NCBI GenBank assembly: GCA_016169945.1
Contig: JADLSH010000236.1
Location: 3,396,001-3,460,000 of the forward strand
Direction of reading: 5' to 3'
DNA length: 64,000 nucleotides
Origin: Trachythela sp. YZ-2020
Taxonomy: Eukaryota > Cnidaria > Anthozoa > Malacalcyonacea > Clavulariidae
Positions within the stretch are counted from its first letter, which is position 1; every line of letters starts with the position of its first letter. Positions 29,914 to 40,971 of this stretch are shown in pieces. The position numbers were made by a program, and so were the translations under genes. The notes beneath the pieces were generated by a model. It worked only from the letters and a program-made list of their open reading frames with translations, was not told the origin of the DNA and searched no databases.

Positions 29914-32471
29914 CTACCTACCTGATTTGAACACTGAAGTGTCCTGAACATCAGATGCTTCCAAGGGTTCGTCAATTGGTGTTTCAGCCATAGGTGGTGA
30001 TGGTGTTTCAGCCATAGGTGTTGGTGTTTCAGCCAGAACCAGTGGTGGCGATGGTGTTGGTGTTTCAGCCAGAACCAGTGGTGGCGATGGTGTTGGTGTT
30101 TCACCCTGTGCCAGTAGTGGTGATGGTGTTGGTGTTTCAGGCAGAACTAGTGGTGGCGATGGTGTTGGTGTTTCAGGCAGAACCAGTGGTGGCGATGGTG
30201 TTGGTGTTTCACCCTGTGCCAGTAGTGGTGATGGTGTTGGTGTTTCAGGCAGAACCAGTGGTGGTGATGGTGTTGGTGTTTCAGCCAGAACTAGTGGTGG
30301 TGATGGTGTTGGTGTTTCACCCTGTGCCAGTGGTGGTGTTGGTGTTTCAGCCAGAACCAGTGGTGGCGATGGTGTTGGTGTTTCAGCAAGTGCTAGCGGT
30401 GGCAAACGTGTTGGTGTTTCAGCCAGTGATGGTGGTGGCGATTGTGTTGGTGTTTCACCCAGTGCCAGTGGTGGAGATTGTGCTGGTGTTTCAGCCAGTG
30501 CCAGTGGTGGAAAAGATGTTGGTGTTTCAGCCAGTGATGGTGATGGCGATGGTGTTGATACAACTACTATTACCTTCGATGGCAGTTGGAGCCACGTTGA
30601 TTTTTGAGATGGGAATGGTCTCAGTAATGATAGTAGATGTCGTATTACTACAGATGGTACATGCTGTAAACTTAATATAACAGTGTTTTCAAGAAGTTCG
30701 CCCGTGTGCCCATTGTGAAATATGTCCTTGAGCCACCTTAAGTTTCTCATGGAACATCCAAGTTGTCGTGGTAGAATTTGACCTTCTCCGATGTCCCCCA
30801 TCAGCGGAAAATTTCCACCAGCAGCAACCATTCTGTCGACCCGAATTGTGAGAACACCAGAAAGATCCCGATCACTCGTCGCAGAAAGAGACAGATTCAA
30901 ACTTACACATGGAGCCCCGGTCTTGCTCAACATATGTAAGGAATACTGCACATCATTTCCACGACTCGTAACCTGAATACTTTCAGGGTTTCCACAACAA
31001 GCCAAAGGGTCGAGAGTAGTAGAGAATGATGCCACTGGTGGTGATGGTGTTTCAACCAGTGGTGGCGATGGTTTTTTAACCATTGGCAGTGATGGTGCTT
31101 CGGCCACTGGTGGTGATATTTCAGCCACTGATAGTGATGGTGTTTGAGCTACCGGTGGTGATGGTGCGTGGTGATATTTCAGCCAGTTTTAGAGATGTTT
31201 CAGCGAGTGTTAGTGACTTTTCAGCCAGTGTTTGTAATGCTTTAGCAAGTGTTAGTGATGTTTCGGCCAGTGTTGGTGACGTTTTAGCCAGCGTTAGTGA
31301 TGTTTCAGCAAGTGTCAGTGATGTTTCAGCCAGTGTTAGTGATGTTTTAGCCAGTGTTAGTGATGTTTTAGCCAGTGGTGGTGATGGTTGTGATGGTGTT
31401 TCAGCCACGGCTGGTGATGGTGTTTCAGCCACTGTGGTAGTCGCTCCATCGTCTTACACGGTTGGTGAATTTTGGGTTGGTGAATCAGCAGCTGTCTATC
31501 CTCCATCTTTGGTGCTTTTGGCAAAAGTATTGGTGGAATGTGGATGAGTTTAATAGTGACTACTTTGACAAATAGAGAAGGTGGAGCTGTTGTCAGATTT
31601 GTTCGCGCTGAAGGTTTAGTAAGACGTTTGACACCTTTTCCAAGAGTGGTATTCTGAACCAACTTCAGTGGATCATTTAACAGCGAATTCTCAGTGGGAT
31701 TTTTATCACTGGTTTGTTGCGCACTGGTAGTATTGTCATTACTACATTTATCGTTTACATCAACCTGTTCTGTATTCGATTGAATAGTCTTCGTTTGACC
31801 TATGTAACGTAAGATAATTTTGTACATGAATATCTACTTTTAAAACTATTTATTATATACTGCGCTTGTCACTGCAGATGACTACACGGTACGAAGCCAA
31901 AGTGTTAACCCCGGTCAAACGAGAATGAGAGTTGCATGAGAGTTAACTGGATATTACCACGCGTACCTGTCAAACGAGCAAAAACTCTCATCAACATTTG
32001 AACAAGCTCGAAGTTGATGAGAGTTAATGAACATAAGAGGCGACGAGGTCAAACGCAGTAAACGCGAGCGAGAATTTTAACTCTGATTAACTTTCATTCT
32101 CGTTTGATCGGGGCTTTAGACTTCAAAGTATTAAGAACAACATGTACAGTAATAGTAAATATCATACTTTTTTGTGTCGTCTCTTTTTTAAGTTCTTTGA
32201 TCTTCTTTTCGAGATCCTCGCGCTCTGCCTTCGTACTTTTTCTGCTTATCGCAGCTCTTTTTCGTTGGTTTTCTAAGTACTCCGGCTTAAGATCGTCTGT
32301 TTTGCCCTCTTTTATGAAAACATCCAATTTTGCAAAAAGCCTGTCCAGCTTTTTTTCGTATTGTATCAGTTTTTCATATTGTTTTCGCGCAGCAGCAAGA
32401 TTTTCGGGTAATTTCGCAATTTCCATATTTCTTTCTCGCTCACGGTATGCAATGAACGCCGTCAATTGCAA
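29914..32471 (-). CDS. Unrecognised gene: basic coiled-coil N-terminus and Pro/Thr-rich repeat region (frame interrupted)
   Basis: Exon 1 is 32168-32471: ATG at 32471 (or 32426), then a charged helix (AAARKQYEKLIQYEKKLDRL, KKIKELKKETTQK). Its donor GTATGA joins in phase to 31799 (acceptor CATAG), giving QTKTIQSNTEQVDVND and a Ser/Thr/Asn-rich segment (LVQNTTLGKGVKRLTKPSA). That frame stops at 31357. Between about 31430 and 31170 the sensible frame (SLTLAET and SLTLAKT repeats of 7 residues) is shifted by one. From about 31170 to 29914 the original frame returns: a globular-looking block (DPLACCGNPESIQVTS, LTIRVDRMVAAGGNFPLMG), then about 16 copies of a 12-residue repeat, TPSPPLVLAETP. The end AAATCAG/GTAGGT may be a donor. 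Two compensating indels, an unseen intron, or repeat-length variation could explain the frame switch. Function unknown. Confidence 0.55.
29990..30560 (-). repeat. 36-bp coding tandem repeat (TPSPPLVLAETP)
   Basis: Minus-strand unit of 12 codons, about 16 imperfect copies with variants (LAQGETP, LVLPETP) that themselves recur in higher-order groups. The period is a multiple of three, so all frames stay open, including a meaningless 220-codon plus-strand frame at 30018-30680. Confidence 0.8.
31175..31395 (-). repeat. 21-bp tandem repeat (SLTLAET in one frame)
   Basis: Seven-codon unit repeated about ten times, related to the 36-bp repeat by the shared LAET block. It is in a different frame from the flanking open sequence. 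Confidence 0.7.
31909..32113. repeat. MITE with CCCCGGTCAAACGAGAATGA ends
   Basis: Left CCCCGGTCAAACGAGAATGA and right TCATTCTCGTTTGATCGGGG form near-perfect inverted repeats. The interior holds smaller inverted GTCAAACG blocks. It sits in the intron between exons 1 and 2 of the Pro-rich gene. Confidence 0.8.
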
Positions 32472-33316
32472 TTATGACGGATTTAATTAGGTCGCCGCTT
32501 TTATAGCCGCGCGCGCGAGGAATTGTGGTGAGTTAATTAACGCATTGTTACGTCATTACATTGCATGCGAGCGCGTGCCACTGATCTGAAAAGTAAACTG
32601 GATAGCGCAATCTACTGTTTACTGAAGCCAATTAGACATTGCTATAAGCAACTGAAATCTGTCATTAGGCCACTATTTGTTGAATATTAGTTTCTCATCA
32701 GAGGCTTTCTTCAAAGTTCAGGCGGGCTGGCGGCCACTACCATTATCTCATTATTACCCTAGAACTTCTGATGTCCACCATGACTCAATGAAATTTCGCT
32801 ATAAATAAGTAAAACCGTGCGAAAATCCCTTTGACAACGAATAGTATCAAATACAGACAGGGCCGTCCTCAGAAAATTTTTCAGGGGGGGTGTAAGGTCC
32901 TTTCAACCGACTGCCAAACGAACTTGTACCGACTACATCCTGTAGTTTGCGCTCATTTCTTGGTCGGGACCGTTTCCCAATAATTCTTTCTTTAGTTCCA
33001 TTAAATTCTTTTTTTTTATTGTCGACGGGGGGGCGTTTTAAGGACAAACTAAAATAATAACCATTCTAATAGAAAGTGAATTCTCTGAAAATCACGGGCC
33101 TCTTGAAAGCCTACTCAGCCTATTGGGTAATCCGCCACTGTGTGGCATAGGCAAGGCATAGGCACACAGAGGCTGGAATCGAGCCTAGGTGTGGCATAGT
33201 ATTCCACATTTCCACAGGCGACAAATAATTTACCAAACAACCAGTTAAACTTGTCATTACTACCGTGATTGCCAATGCTTTCTTAATTGTTAAAGATCGT
33301 ACTTCTAAACAGCACC
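32472..33316. other. Upstream region of the Pro-rich gene, with repeat debris
   Basis: A short GCGCGCGCG tract at 32509 and moderately GC-rich sequence lie just upstream of the ATG, a plausible promoter. 32860-33120 resembles transposon debris (poly-G tract in AGGGGGGGTGT). No exon recognised. Confidence 0.35.
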
Positions 33317-34726
33317 AGTGTAAAGACTCGTTCACACACGATCCTATTTATCGGACCATTTCTATCCGATTTTATTCGATTTATATGGACTATGGATGCC
33401 TGTTCAGACTATCCGATTTTACGTGTGTTTAACCCATGGGTTATTCTAAGAAAATTTTACAACTCCAGTAAATTAAGAATTCTCGTAAAAGAACATTCTA
33501 TATATAGCATAAGTTTTTGGGATTGTTGGGGCACACTCACTGAAATAGTATCGGTATATATATATATATATATATATTTTTTTTAAATTAAACAATTTTA
33601 TTAAAAAACTTTAAAAATTATAATGTCTAATAATTACTTAATATTGTTCGAACTAAAAATTTGTGAAATCCATAATAGAATATATATGTTTAGTAGAATC
33701 ATACTAGTATACTATTGCAAATGCTGTAATTTGATTGGCTACGCTACTCGCTATCTAATTGTCGATAGATAGCGAGTAGCGAAACAGCCATCTCCTCGGT
33801 ACGATTTTTAACGAATTTATTTCAATAAATTATGAAAAACGTTTTGAAATACTGTTTTCTTGCTGGTTTCTACTAAAACAATTAGATTATTCGCTCTCGA
33901 TTTCTATGACATGATAGTTCATTCGGGCTTCGCCCTCATCAACTATCACCTCATAGAAATCTTGAGCTCATAATCTAATTGTTAAATAGATTATATGTAT
34001 AGATATATCGGCATATATTTAAAATTTGGCCATTTCCAAGTTCAGTACATGAGAAAGTACATAATATAACACAACACATACTAGTATGCCATCTTTATCA
34101 TCAAGAACCGAGTCTCACGTACCAAATGCAGGCCCATGTAGGTGTTCAGTGCGCACCTTCGTATACACCTTGGGTGAGACCGCTGAAAGTAGCTGTACTA
34201 GAATCAGTTGTTGTAACCATAGTTGCTGAATTTCCACATCAGCCCCCCAAATTACTGGAAGGAAGTCACCTCTGCAGATAAATCGTCCTAGCTATCTCAA
34301 GGTTTATAAGTAGCTATTCCTTGCAAATTACTTATTATCGTGTTGGACAAAACTATGGTATAAATAATAGTATTTATACAGTTTTGATCTTTTGTTCAAA
34401 TTGGAAATAAATATATAAACTAACTACTCTAGTAATTTCCATTTACCACTCCAGAAATATTTTTACAACTCCCAAGAAGTGGTAGCAAATCCAGCTTAGA
34501 ATAATCCCTGGTTTAACCTGCGATCGGTCAGACCCTAGCGGTGACCTTTTTAGGTCTGGGGGTATATAGTTGGCTTCTTTTATCTTGTCGGGTGGAAAAA
34601 GAGCAGGCCGTTTCATTTCGATCCAATTTTCCTGACTGACGGATCCAACTGTCGGAAGGTCACTTTTAAGGTGTTCACAAAATCACACGTTCCGACAAAT
34701 GGGATCGTATGAACTAGCCTTAACGT
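33317..34726. repeat. Possible element bounded by GTTCACACACGATCC-type inverted ends
   Basis: GTTCACACACGATCCTATTT at 33325 and, inverted near 34715, GTTCATACGATCCCATTTGT belong to the same end family as 3536-3690. They could be the two ends of one 1.4-kb element or two unrelated solo copies. Inside are hairpins at 33743-33781 (GCTACTCGCTATCTA arm) and 33898-33965 (GATTTCTATGACATGATAGTT arm, loop TTCGGGCTTCGCCC), and a (TA)n run at 33553-33577. Confidence 0.35.
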
Positions 34727-35205
34727 GTAACTTAAATGCACATTATCAATGTTATTAAGCCCCATGCATGGGGAAGCGGTCGTGCACATGTGGGGTATTT
34801 GATCGATTTTCTTCTCCACATCCTCGGGAATTTGATCGCTATTTTCCTCCCAATTGAGGGGATATTTGGTTTAATAAATATTCTATTAAATTGAATTAAA
34901 TAGTTTGCCCCAAGAGCAACAAATGCTCATCGAGGGGGCTTACTAATATCTACAATTTTACAAAAATGGAAGCAGAGACACACCAACAATTGTGGGGATA
35001 TTTGTGCCGAGCACCATCTTGAAACCTGTAATGTGTTGCTCAACATCCATTTTTGAAACCCGTTACATGTTTGACTGGCATTTGTGCCCATCAGTGGGGC
35101 ATTTGACTGGCATTTGCTGCAGTAGGGCATTTGATAAAATAATTCGCACAAAAATCAAATGCCCCACATATGCCCTCCACCTGGGACTTAACATTGATAG
35201 GTCAT
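34727..35205. repeat. Repeat debris including a LINE 3' sequence GCCCCAAGAGC...GCTCATC
   Basis: 34906-34965 (TTTGCCCCAAGAGC...ATGCTCATCGAGGGGGCTTAC) matches 42504-42545 next to a LINE, so it is a LINE 3' end or shared tail. The rest contains several TGGGGCATTTGA motifs in direct and inverted order. Confidence 0.5.
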
Positions 35206-35213
35206 AACGTACA

Positions 35214-35986
35214 CAGGGGCGCACATTAGGGGGTGTGTGTGGGGGGGTGTGACACCCCCCATAATTTGTGAATTTTTCAAAAAAGTCGGTCCCAAATTGT
35301 AAAATTACACTACTTAATTCGGTCCGAGTTGGTCCGAAACATCCTGTCTAAAAAACGTATAATAAACGATACAAAAATTGTCAATAAAAGAAATCAACAA
35401 TGCAAAACCCAGAGATATATTTTCCTCTTAAAGCAATATACTCAAATGTAAGATGACGTAGCCATACACGACTGCGCAAAACCTTCTAACTTTTATTCTG
35501 CCGCATTGTGCGTTCTATTTCCACGTCAGTATTCTCGAGTAAAATTAAGTAAACTCTGTTGTAAAAATGCAGTTTCTAATTGGGTTTTTATGATGTTGAA
35601 GGTTACGTTTTGGGGAGCGTTTTCTTTAAATAACTGCAATATAAAGAAAATTGCAGCGAAATATTTGAATTCGAAACTAGAGTGTTTGAAATCTTATATA
35701 TATTAATGAAAGGGCATATAACGAAAGAGGTAGAGAAGACTCTGAAAATGCCATTTCCGACGATCTACAGACTCAAGTTTTTTAAAATTTCCCCGTCGGC
35801 GCCAACCATGGTGGCGCCTCGTTGAGGGTCGGCCCCCTATTTTTTAACAATCCTTCTACACCCCTGGCACTACACATATTTTTACATTAACTCATAATAC
35901 ATGTTTTGATGTGGTCAAACAAATATAAAAAGTCGGTCCCTGAACAATGGACACCCCCCCAAACTTTTTTGGAATGTGCGTCCCTG
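35214..35986. mobile_element. hAT-type non-autonomous element with 8-bp duplication AACGTACA
   Basis: Ends CAGGGGCGCACATT and AATGTGCGTCCCTG are inverted repeats. AACGTACA flanks both sides exactly (35206-35213 and 35987-35994). 773 bp; interior carries two AAAAGTCGGTCCC motifs and no transposase frame. Confidence 0.88.
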
Positions 35987-35994
35987 AACGTACA

Positions 35995-36638
35995 CTTAAA
36001 ACGTACCCTTACGGCGCACACTCGACGTTCTATCTGGAGATCCCGTGTCGTCTGAGGTTCATGCATCGCCAGAAACTAAGTTTCAACGCAACATGCTTTC
36101 ACTTTCAAATTGGTGAAAAGTGTTCGTTTATTAACACAATGTGAAAAAGACATTCTGAGACCACTCTGATACTCAGATAATATACATTCAAAATCGCGTA
36201 CACTTATTGCCATGGTTCAATAATAATAATAATGGTTCAGATTATCAGCTCCTAAATAATCATTCAGTCTAAGAAAAAAATATTTTCTGTGCAATAATTG
36301 GTGCGACAAAATAATGTCACTCGCATTTTCTCCGTTCACCGTTGGCTAAGGCCCCGCTTGTCAATGTTAATGAGAGCGATAGAATTCAAGCGTTCTTGGT
36401 CTATTGTTGTGCGAAGATAGGTTTTCATGCGCCGTTCTCGTTATATAGCCAATTCTTCTTCGGTCAGGCAAAGGCATGTAACTGAATTACAGAAATGTTC
36501 AAATTATAGCTACTATTGTTTACCAACAACACGCAAACCAGATAAATATACAGTACTTTAAATTATAAAATTCTGTTTTTGTTTAAGTTCACACTACATA
36601 ATAGAAATATATTTTTACGGGAACCACTGAGTATTTTC
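35995..36638. other. Intergenic sequence
   Basis: No exon recognised. A short AAT run is near 36222-36231. Confidence 0.35.
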
Positions 36639-36768
36639 ATAAAATACACAACAACGGTAACTCCGAATATAGGAAGCATTTTTATTTCTACGTCATCGTC
36701 AGGATTCCTATGATATAAAAATGCTTTCTATTACCTTTCGAGTTACCGTTGTTGTGTATTTATATTTT
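36639..36768. repeat. Foldback repeat with AAAATACACAACAACGGTAA arms
   Basis: About 45-bp arms, AATACACAACAACGGTAACT and its complement AGTTACCGTTGTTGTGTATT, separated by about 35 bp. Confidence 0.75.
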
Positions 36769-38815
36769 GCCCGAATATTCGTGAACTATTTGCCCGAATG
36801 ACTTAAATCTCCACGGCCCGTACGCCTGCGCCTAAGTTGCCTAACTGCTGATCCTAACCCAAAATAGCGAATCTAGGCTATATGCTATAATTATGCCTTT
36901 ATATATAGGCTTTACCTGTGCTAAAATTGCTTATATTTAACAACTGAAAATAATTTCTCATTTTCTCTCTGGCAGCCATTGACTTTTTCGTGGTTTGTCC
37001 CTCCCTTCCCTCTCACTTGCAAGTGGACTGCAACTGAAAATCAGAATTGACGGCTTGCAAACAAAACAGAGGATATGAAAAAACCTCCACGTATTCAATT
37101 ATTAATTATTTATTGTGTTATTTAATATATCCGGCTAAACTATACGAGGAAGAAAACTAAATTGTATCTTGTTGCATGATATCTAGTATTTTAGGTTGAA
37201 AGTTCAAAACTCATGGCACCAAATTCACTTCACTTGAGGGTCTAGTGGAAAATACATTTAATTTTTCGATGACATATGTTCTGCATGTTTAAAGACGCAG
37301 ACAACTGTTTGTGTTTTTAATCTTTGAACTTATTAATGTTGCATGAATGTTAAACAAAACCCGATACGACATACACTTTTGAGAATAATTAGAGAAGCTT
37401 TCGTTTGTAGTTTGTCCTCAAAGAATAAACTTCTACTAAAAACAGTTCAATTCTTTATAGACATAAGAACACAAATATTTTACTAAAATGAACATGCCGG
37501 ATTTTTCATAAACGGGGAAGGACTACAAATAATAGAATTCTATACATTTATTTTATTCATGAAATGTTAATGATCTAAATTCGCAATTGGAGGTTTCCCA
37601 AAGTCAAGAATCGAATATGATAGGATAGATCGGTAAGGGAAGAAGAATGTAAAAAGATCCGAATTCGAGCAATAAAATACCTATTGCCGTAGTGCAAGTA
37701 AAATGTAAGAAATTTTAGTACAAAACTGTAAAAAAGATCCGTAATGTAAGTATAACTATAAGTGTATGCTTTATCAGATATTTACAATAACAATCAGAAA
37801 CGTGATCTCTAATTGTATTGCAGATGTTTTCTTATCAAAAAGTCACCTGCGTTGTCTGGAAAATATATTGACTCCGAAGGTGAAACTTAACATCACTTTG
37901 AGACTGAATGTTTACTACGTGATATATGGAATCATAGATGGACTAAATAGTTATTTTTTCATGGAAGCAACCTACAGAGTACAGTGCAGTTAAACCAAAT
38001 GAAATGATTATTTTAAATATTGGAGAGTTATGTATGTTTGTCTATTGAATTGAATTTATACTCCCTGTAACCTAAACAAGAAAACCTGCAAAATATTTAA
38101 CCTGGAGTCAGACACAGGAAGTAACAGAACTATGCATGTGATTCTGGCCGTCGGATGTTGCTAGCTTACAGATATTGCTATATATAAAGTTAAAGGTGAA
38201 ATGTACAAGTAACTGAACACAAATTGAAAGAGGATCGATGATTCACAAGAAAGGTCTTGACAAGCGTAGAATAAGGTAAGAATAACCTGATTATTTTTAT
38301 CATTTTCAGATGTAATTGCTTGGAATTTTTGTGGAAAACACCACGTTAATCGCCACGCAAACCTACCAAGAACATTCTCATGTTTTAAAAGCAGTGCAGT
38401 TGGTAGAAGTGGACACGACATCAGAGAAAATGTCATCATCGCAAACTGAAGTCATGCATGCATGATCTCAGAGGACATTTCTTCTCGACGGACTTATACG
38501 TCTTATACGAGCTTCCTAACATTTTTAACTCATTACATATTATTTAGGAAAGCCAGTGGCAGTGCCTTTAAATATTTAATTTAATACAATATGTGTTATG
38601 TAATTTCAAGGTGCAATAGTTTTTTCTTCTTCTTGTAGTATAATTCAAGAGTAAACACAACCCAGGGTCAGAAAAGGATTACAACTCTGTCTAAGGGTCA
38701 CAAGTTCGTCATGCTGGGAATAGAGCAACAGTGACTTCAACGACAATTTAAAACAATATAACTAATATAGAAATCTTATATTATTGTTATTAAAACAATA
38801 TTTAATTTAACAGAT
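36769..38815. other. Upstream region of the plus-strand Kv gene
   Basis: No coding exon recognised in 2 kb. An AG acceptor-like site (TTTAATTTAACAG) lies at 38802-38813, two bases before the Kv ATG, so a 5' UTR intron is likely and the upstream non-coding exon may be here. Confidence 0.4.
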
Positions 38816-39994
38816 ATGGAGAGGGAGTCATATGGAGATCGTGTTGTGATAAACATTAGTGGCGTTATATATGAAACAAGATTAACAACACTTGCAAGAT
38901 ATCCTCATACCTTACTGGGGTGTTCAGAGAAAAGAAAACAATATTATGATAGCAATTCCAAGCAGTATTTCTTCAACAGAAACAGACAAAGTTTTGAAGC
39001 AATTCTCTACTATTACCAATCTCAAGGACGCCTTAGCAAGCCACCTGATATGCTTTTTGATGTTTTTAAAAAAGAAGTGGAATTTTTTCAACTAGGAGAT
39101 GAAGTCTTAGACAAACTGTTTCGAAAGGAGGGTTTTGTATTTGATGGACCACGTCGGCTGCCAGAAAACCGGTTTCAGAAACAGGTTTGGGAGTGTTTGG
39201 AATATCCTGATACTTCAAAGATGGCGAACATTTTGACCGTTACATCACTGACCATAATCATAGCATCTGTACTTCTGACTATCATTATGACTGTCAATGA
39301 AAACAAAGGATCAAGATTTGGACAAGATCTCAGAGATTATAATCAAACTCCTCATATTTCTGAGTCTGATCAGGTTTCTGATGGTTATCTCTGGTATGGT
39401 AACAAGCGAGTTTGGTATACCATTGAACTGGTTATTAACTGTCTCTTTGCATTTGAATATATATTACGACTTGGATTTTGTCCTGATAAATGGAATTTTG
39501 TAAAATCTCCACTAAACATAGTAGATCTTCTAGCATTTCTGCCCTATATGATGATGCTTGCCTTGCCTGGTGGCTCAGTCGATGTTTCCACTGTATCTGC
39601 CTTTCATATTCTCAGAATTGTGAGAATTTTTCGGATTTTCAAAATTTCTCGATACTCCCGTCGTTTGAAGGTGATTGGATATTGTTTACTTGAGAGTGTA
39701 CGAGACCTTGGTTTGTTTATGATTTGTTTAGTTATAATAACAATCCTAGCTTCAAGCCTTTTGCATTATATTGAAGGTGAAGACAAGGATAGCCCATTTA
39801 ACAGCATACCATCAACATTCTGGTTTATCATACAGACTATATCTACCATAGGGTATGGTGATGTGATACCATTAACTCCACTGGGAAAAATGGCAACCTG
39901 TACCGTAGCTGTATTTGGTGTTATTACTTTAGCACTGCCAATTCTTAGTTTTGTGGCTCATTTCAATACTTTATACTGTCAGAATATTGACTAA
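38816..39994 (+). CDS. Shaker-type voltage-gated potassium channel alpha subunit, intronless and divergent
   Basis: 392 aa in one frame. T1 domain about 8-105 (VVINISGVIYETRLTTLARY, FNRNRQSFEAILYYYQSQG). S1 about 137-158, S2 around 203-218 (FAFEYILRL), S3 with NIVDLLAFLPY at 234-244. S4 264-285: His264 replaces the outermost Arg, then R267, R270, R273, K276, R279. The pore reads FWFIIQTISTIGYGD, so the filter is TIGYGD (344-349) rather than TVGYGD, and Phe337 replaces the second Trp of the usual FWW. S6 is LALPILSFVAHF, without the PVP hinge. The C-terminus ends ten residues after S6. The first ATG follows a probable 5' UTR acceptor. It is clearly a paralogue of, but distant from, the channel at 8563-9813. 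The changes could mean altered gating or a regulatory (silent) subunit; this cannot be decided from sequence. Confidence 0.93.
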   Translation: MERESYGDRVVINISGVIYETRLTTLARYPHTLLGCSEKRKQYYDSNSKQYFFNRNRQSFEAILYYYQSQGRLSKPPDMLFDVFKKEVEFFQLGDEVLDKLFRKEGFVFDGPRRLPENRFQKQVWECLEYPDTSKMANILTVTSLTIIIASVLLTIIMTVNENKGSRFGQDLRDYNQTPHISESDQVSDGYLWYGNKRVWYTIELVINCLFAFEYILRLGFCPDKWNFVKSPLNIVDLLAFLPYMMMLALPGGSVDVSTVSAFHILRIVRIFRIFKISRYSRRLKVIGYCLLESVRDLGLFMICLVIITILASSLLHYIEGEDKDSPFNSIPSTFWFIIQTISTIGYGDVIPLTPLGKMATCTVAVFGVITLALPILSFVAHFNTLYCQNID

Positions 39995-40057
39995 TAGTGC
40001 AACAATATATTATTATTGTCGTCTTGGTATGTCTTTAATAGCTTCAATATACTGTAG

Positions 40058-40263
40058 GAAAGATAAACGTACATTATGGCGTTCGAATACCTGGAACATG
40101 GTGTGTAAAAGGCTCTTTGCATCTGGCAAAAGACAATTGCGCAACTGGGGAGCAAAGAGAACAGGTAAAGCGTACGACAGAGAACTGAGAGAAGTAAAAC
40201 AAAGAATGACGATTGCTCTCCAGACAATGCTAGACTCAGGCGCAGTTGCAGAGGACTCAATAG
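40058..40263 (+). other. Possible unassigned exon downstream of the Kv gene
   Basis: After an ACTGTAG acceptor-like site at about 40050-40057 the frame reads KDKRTLWRSNTWNMVCKRL, then KAYDRELREVKQRMTIAL and MLDSGAVAEDSIG, with protein-like charge pattern. It then runs into a MITE. Not in frame with the Kv stop; no donor found. It could be a fossil exon, a UTR or chance. Confidence 0.25.
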
Positions 40264-40474
40264 GGACTTTAAGATATGCTAAATCTACGACGCGGACGTG
40301 ACGAAAACACAGTCGCTAATGCTTGGAAACCAGTTTTAATTTGTTTTTCTCGTGTCTCCGACTTTGTTTACAACCGGAGTCCATAGTTTTTACCTGTGCA
40401 TGTACCTGAAACTGTGAAAATAGCGACTGTTTTTTGTCACGTCAGCGTCGTAGATTTAGCATATCTTAAAGTCG
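40264..40474. repeat. MITE with GACTTTAAGATATGCTAAAT ends
   Basis: GACTTTAAGATATGCTAAAT at the left is mirrored by ATTTAGCATATCTTAAAGTC at the right. Pairing continues through CTACGACGC and GTGACG blocks. About 210 bp, non-coding. Confidence 0.8.
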
Positions 40475-40971
40475 CTAATGTTGGGTGTGATAGCATAAGG
40501 CAACAACGTATATCTAGGGTCTTTCCTCAAACATCAGAGGTACGCAGATGAAATAACCTGAGTGCAAGGTAGAGGCTTTCTGTTGTTGCTACTTCCCAAG
40601 AACAACACTTCAATATCATGCAAAAACAATCTCCTAGTCATACGCCTTTAAATTGCACAAAGTAAAACGATTGATTAAGAATTATTATTTAAATAATAGC
40701 AGTGTAACTTTATTGCTTTGCTTAATTCTGTTATCTAAGATAATTTAACATGATATAAAATGACATAATGAAATGCCCTGCAGACAATTATACTAAAACA
40801 TAACGGCAATTTTATAGTTCTATTAGGTCTTATTTAATAAAGGTTGGGTAAACATTCTAACCACGTCCTTGATGGGCAACAGTACGACAATAGCTTACAT
40901 ATTCCTTTGCTATACACGGAGCGAGTGACTCTATGATGTCATTATTCCGAGGATTTCTTCTCTTGATGCTG

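Noticed and set aside
30018..30680. 220-codon plus-strand frame rich in VLVFQPE repeats
   Set aside because: Antisense shadow of the 36-bp coding repeat, open only because the period is a multiple of three.
32104..32490. 128-codon hydrophobic plus-strand frame
   Set aside because: Antisense of the Lys/Glu-rich exon 1 of the minus-strand gene, which has a valid donor and in-phase partner exon.
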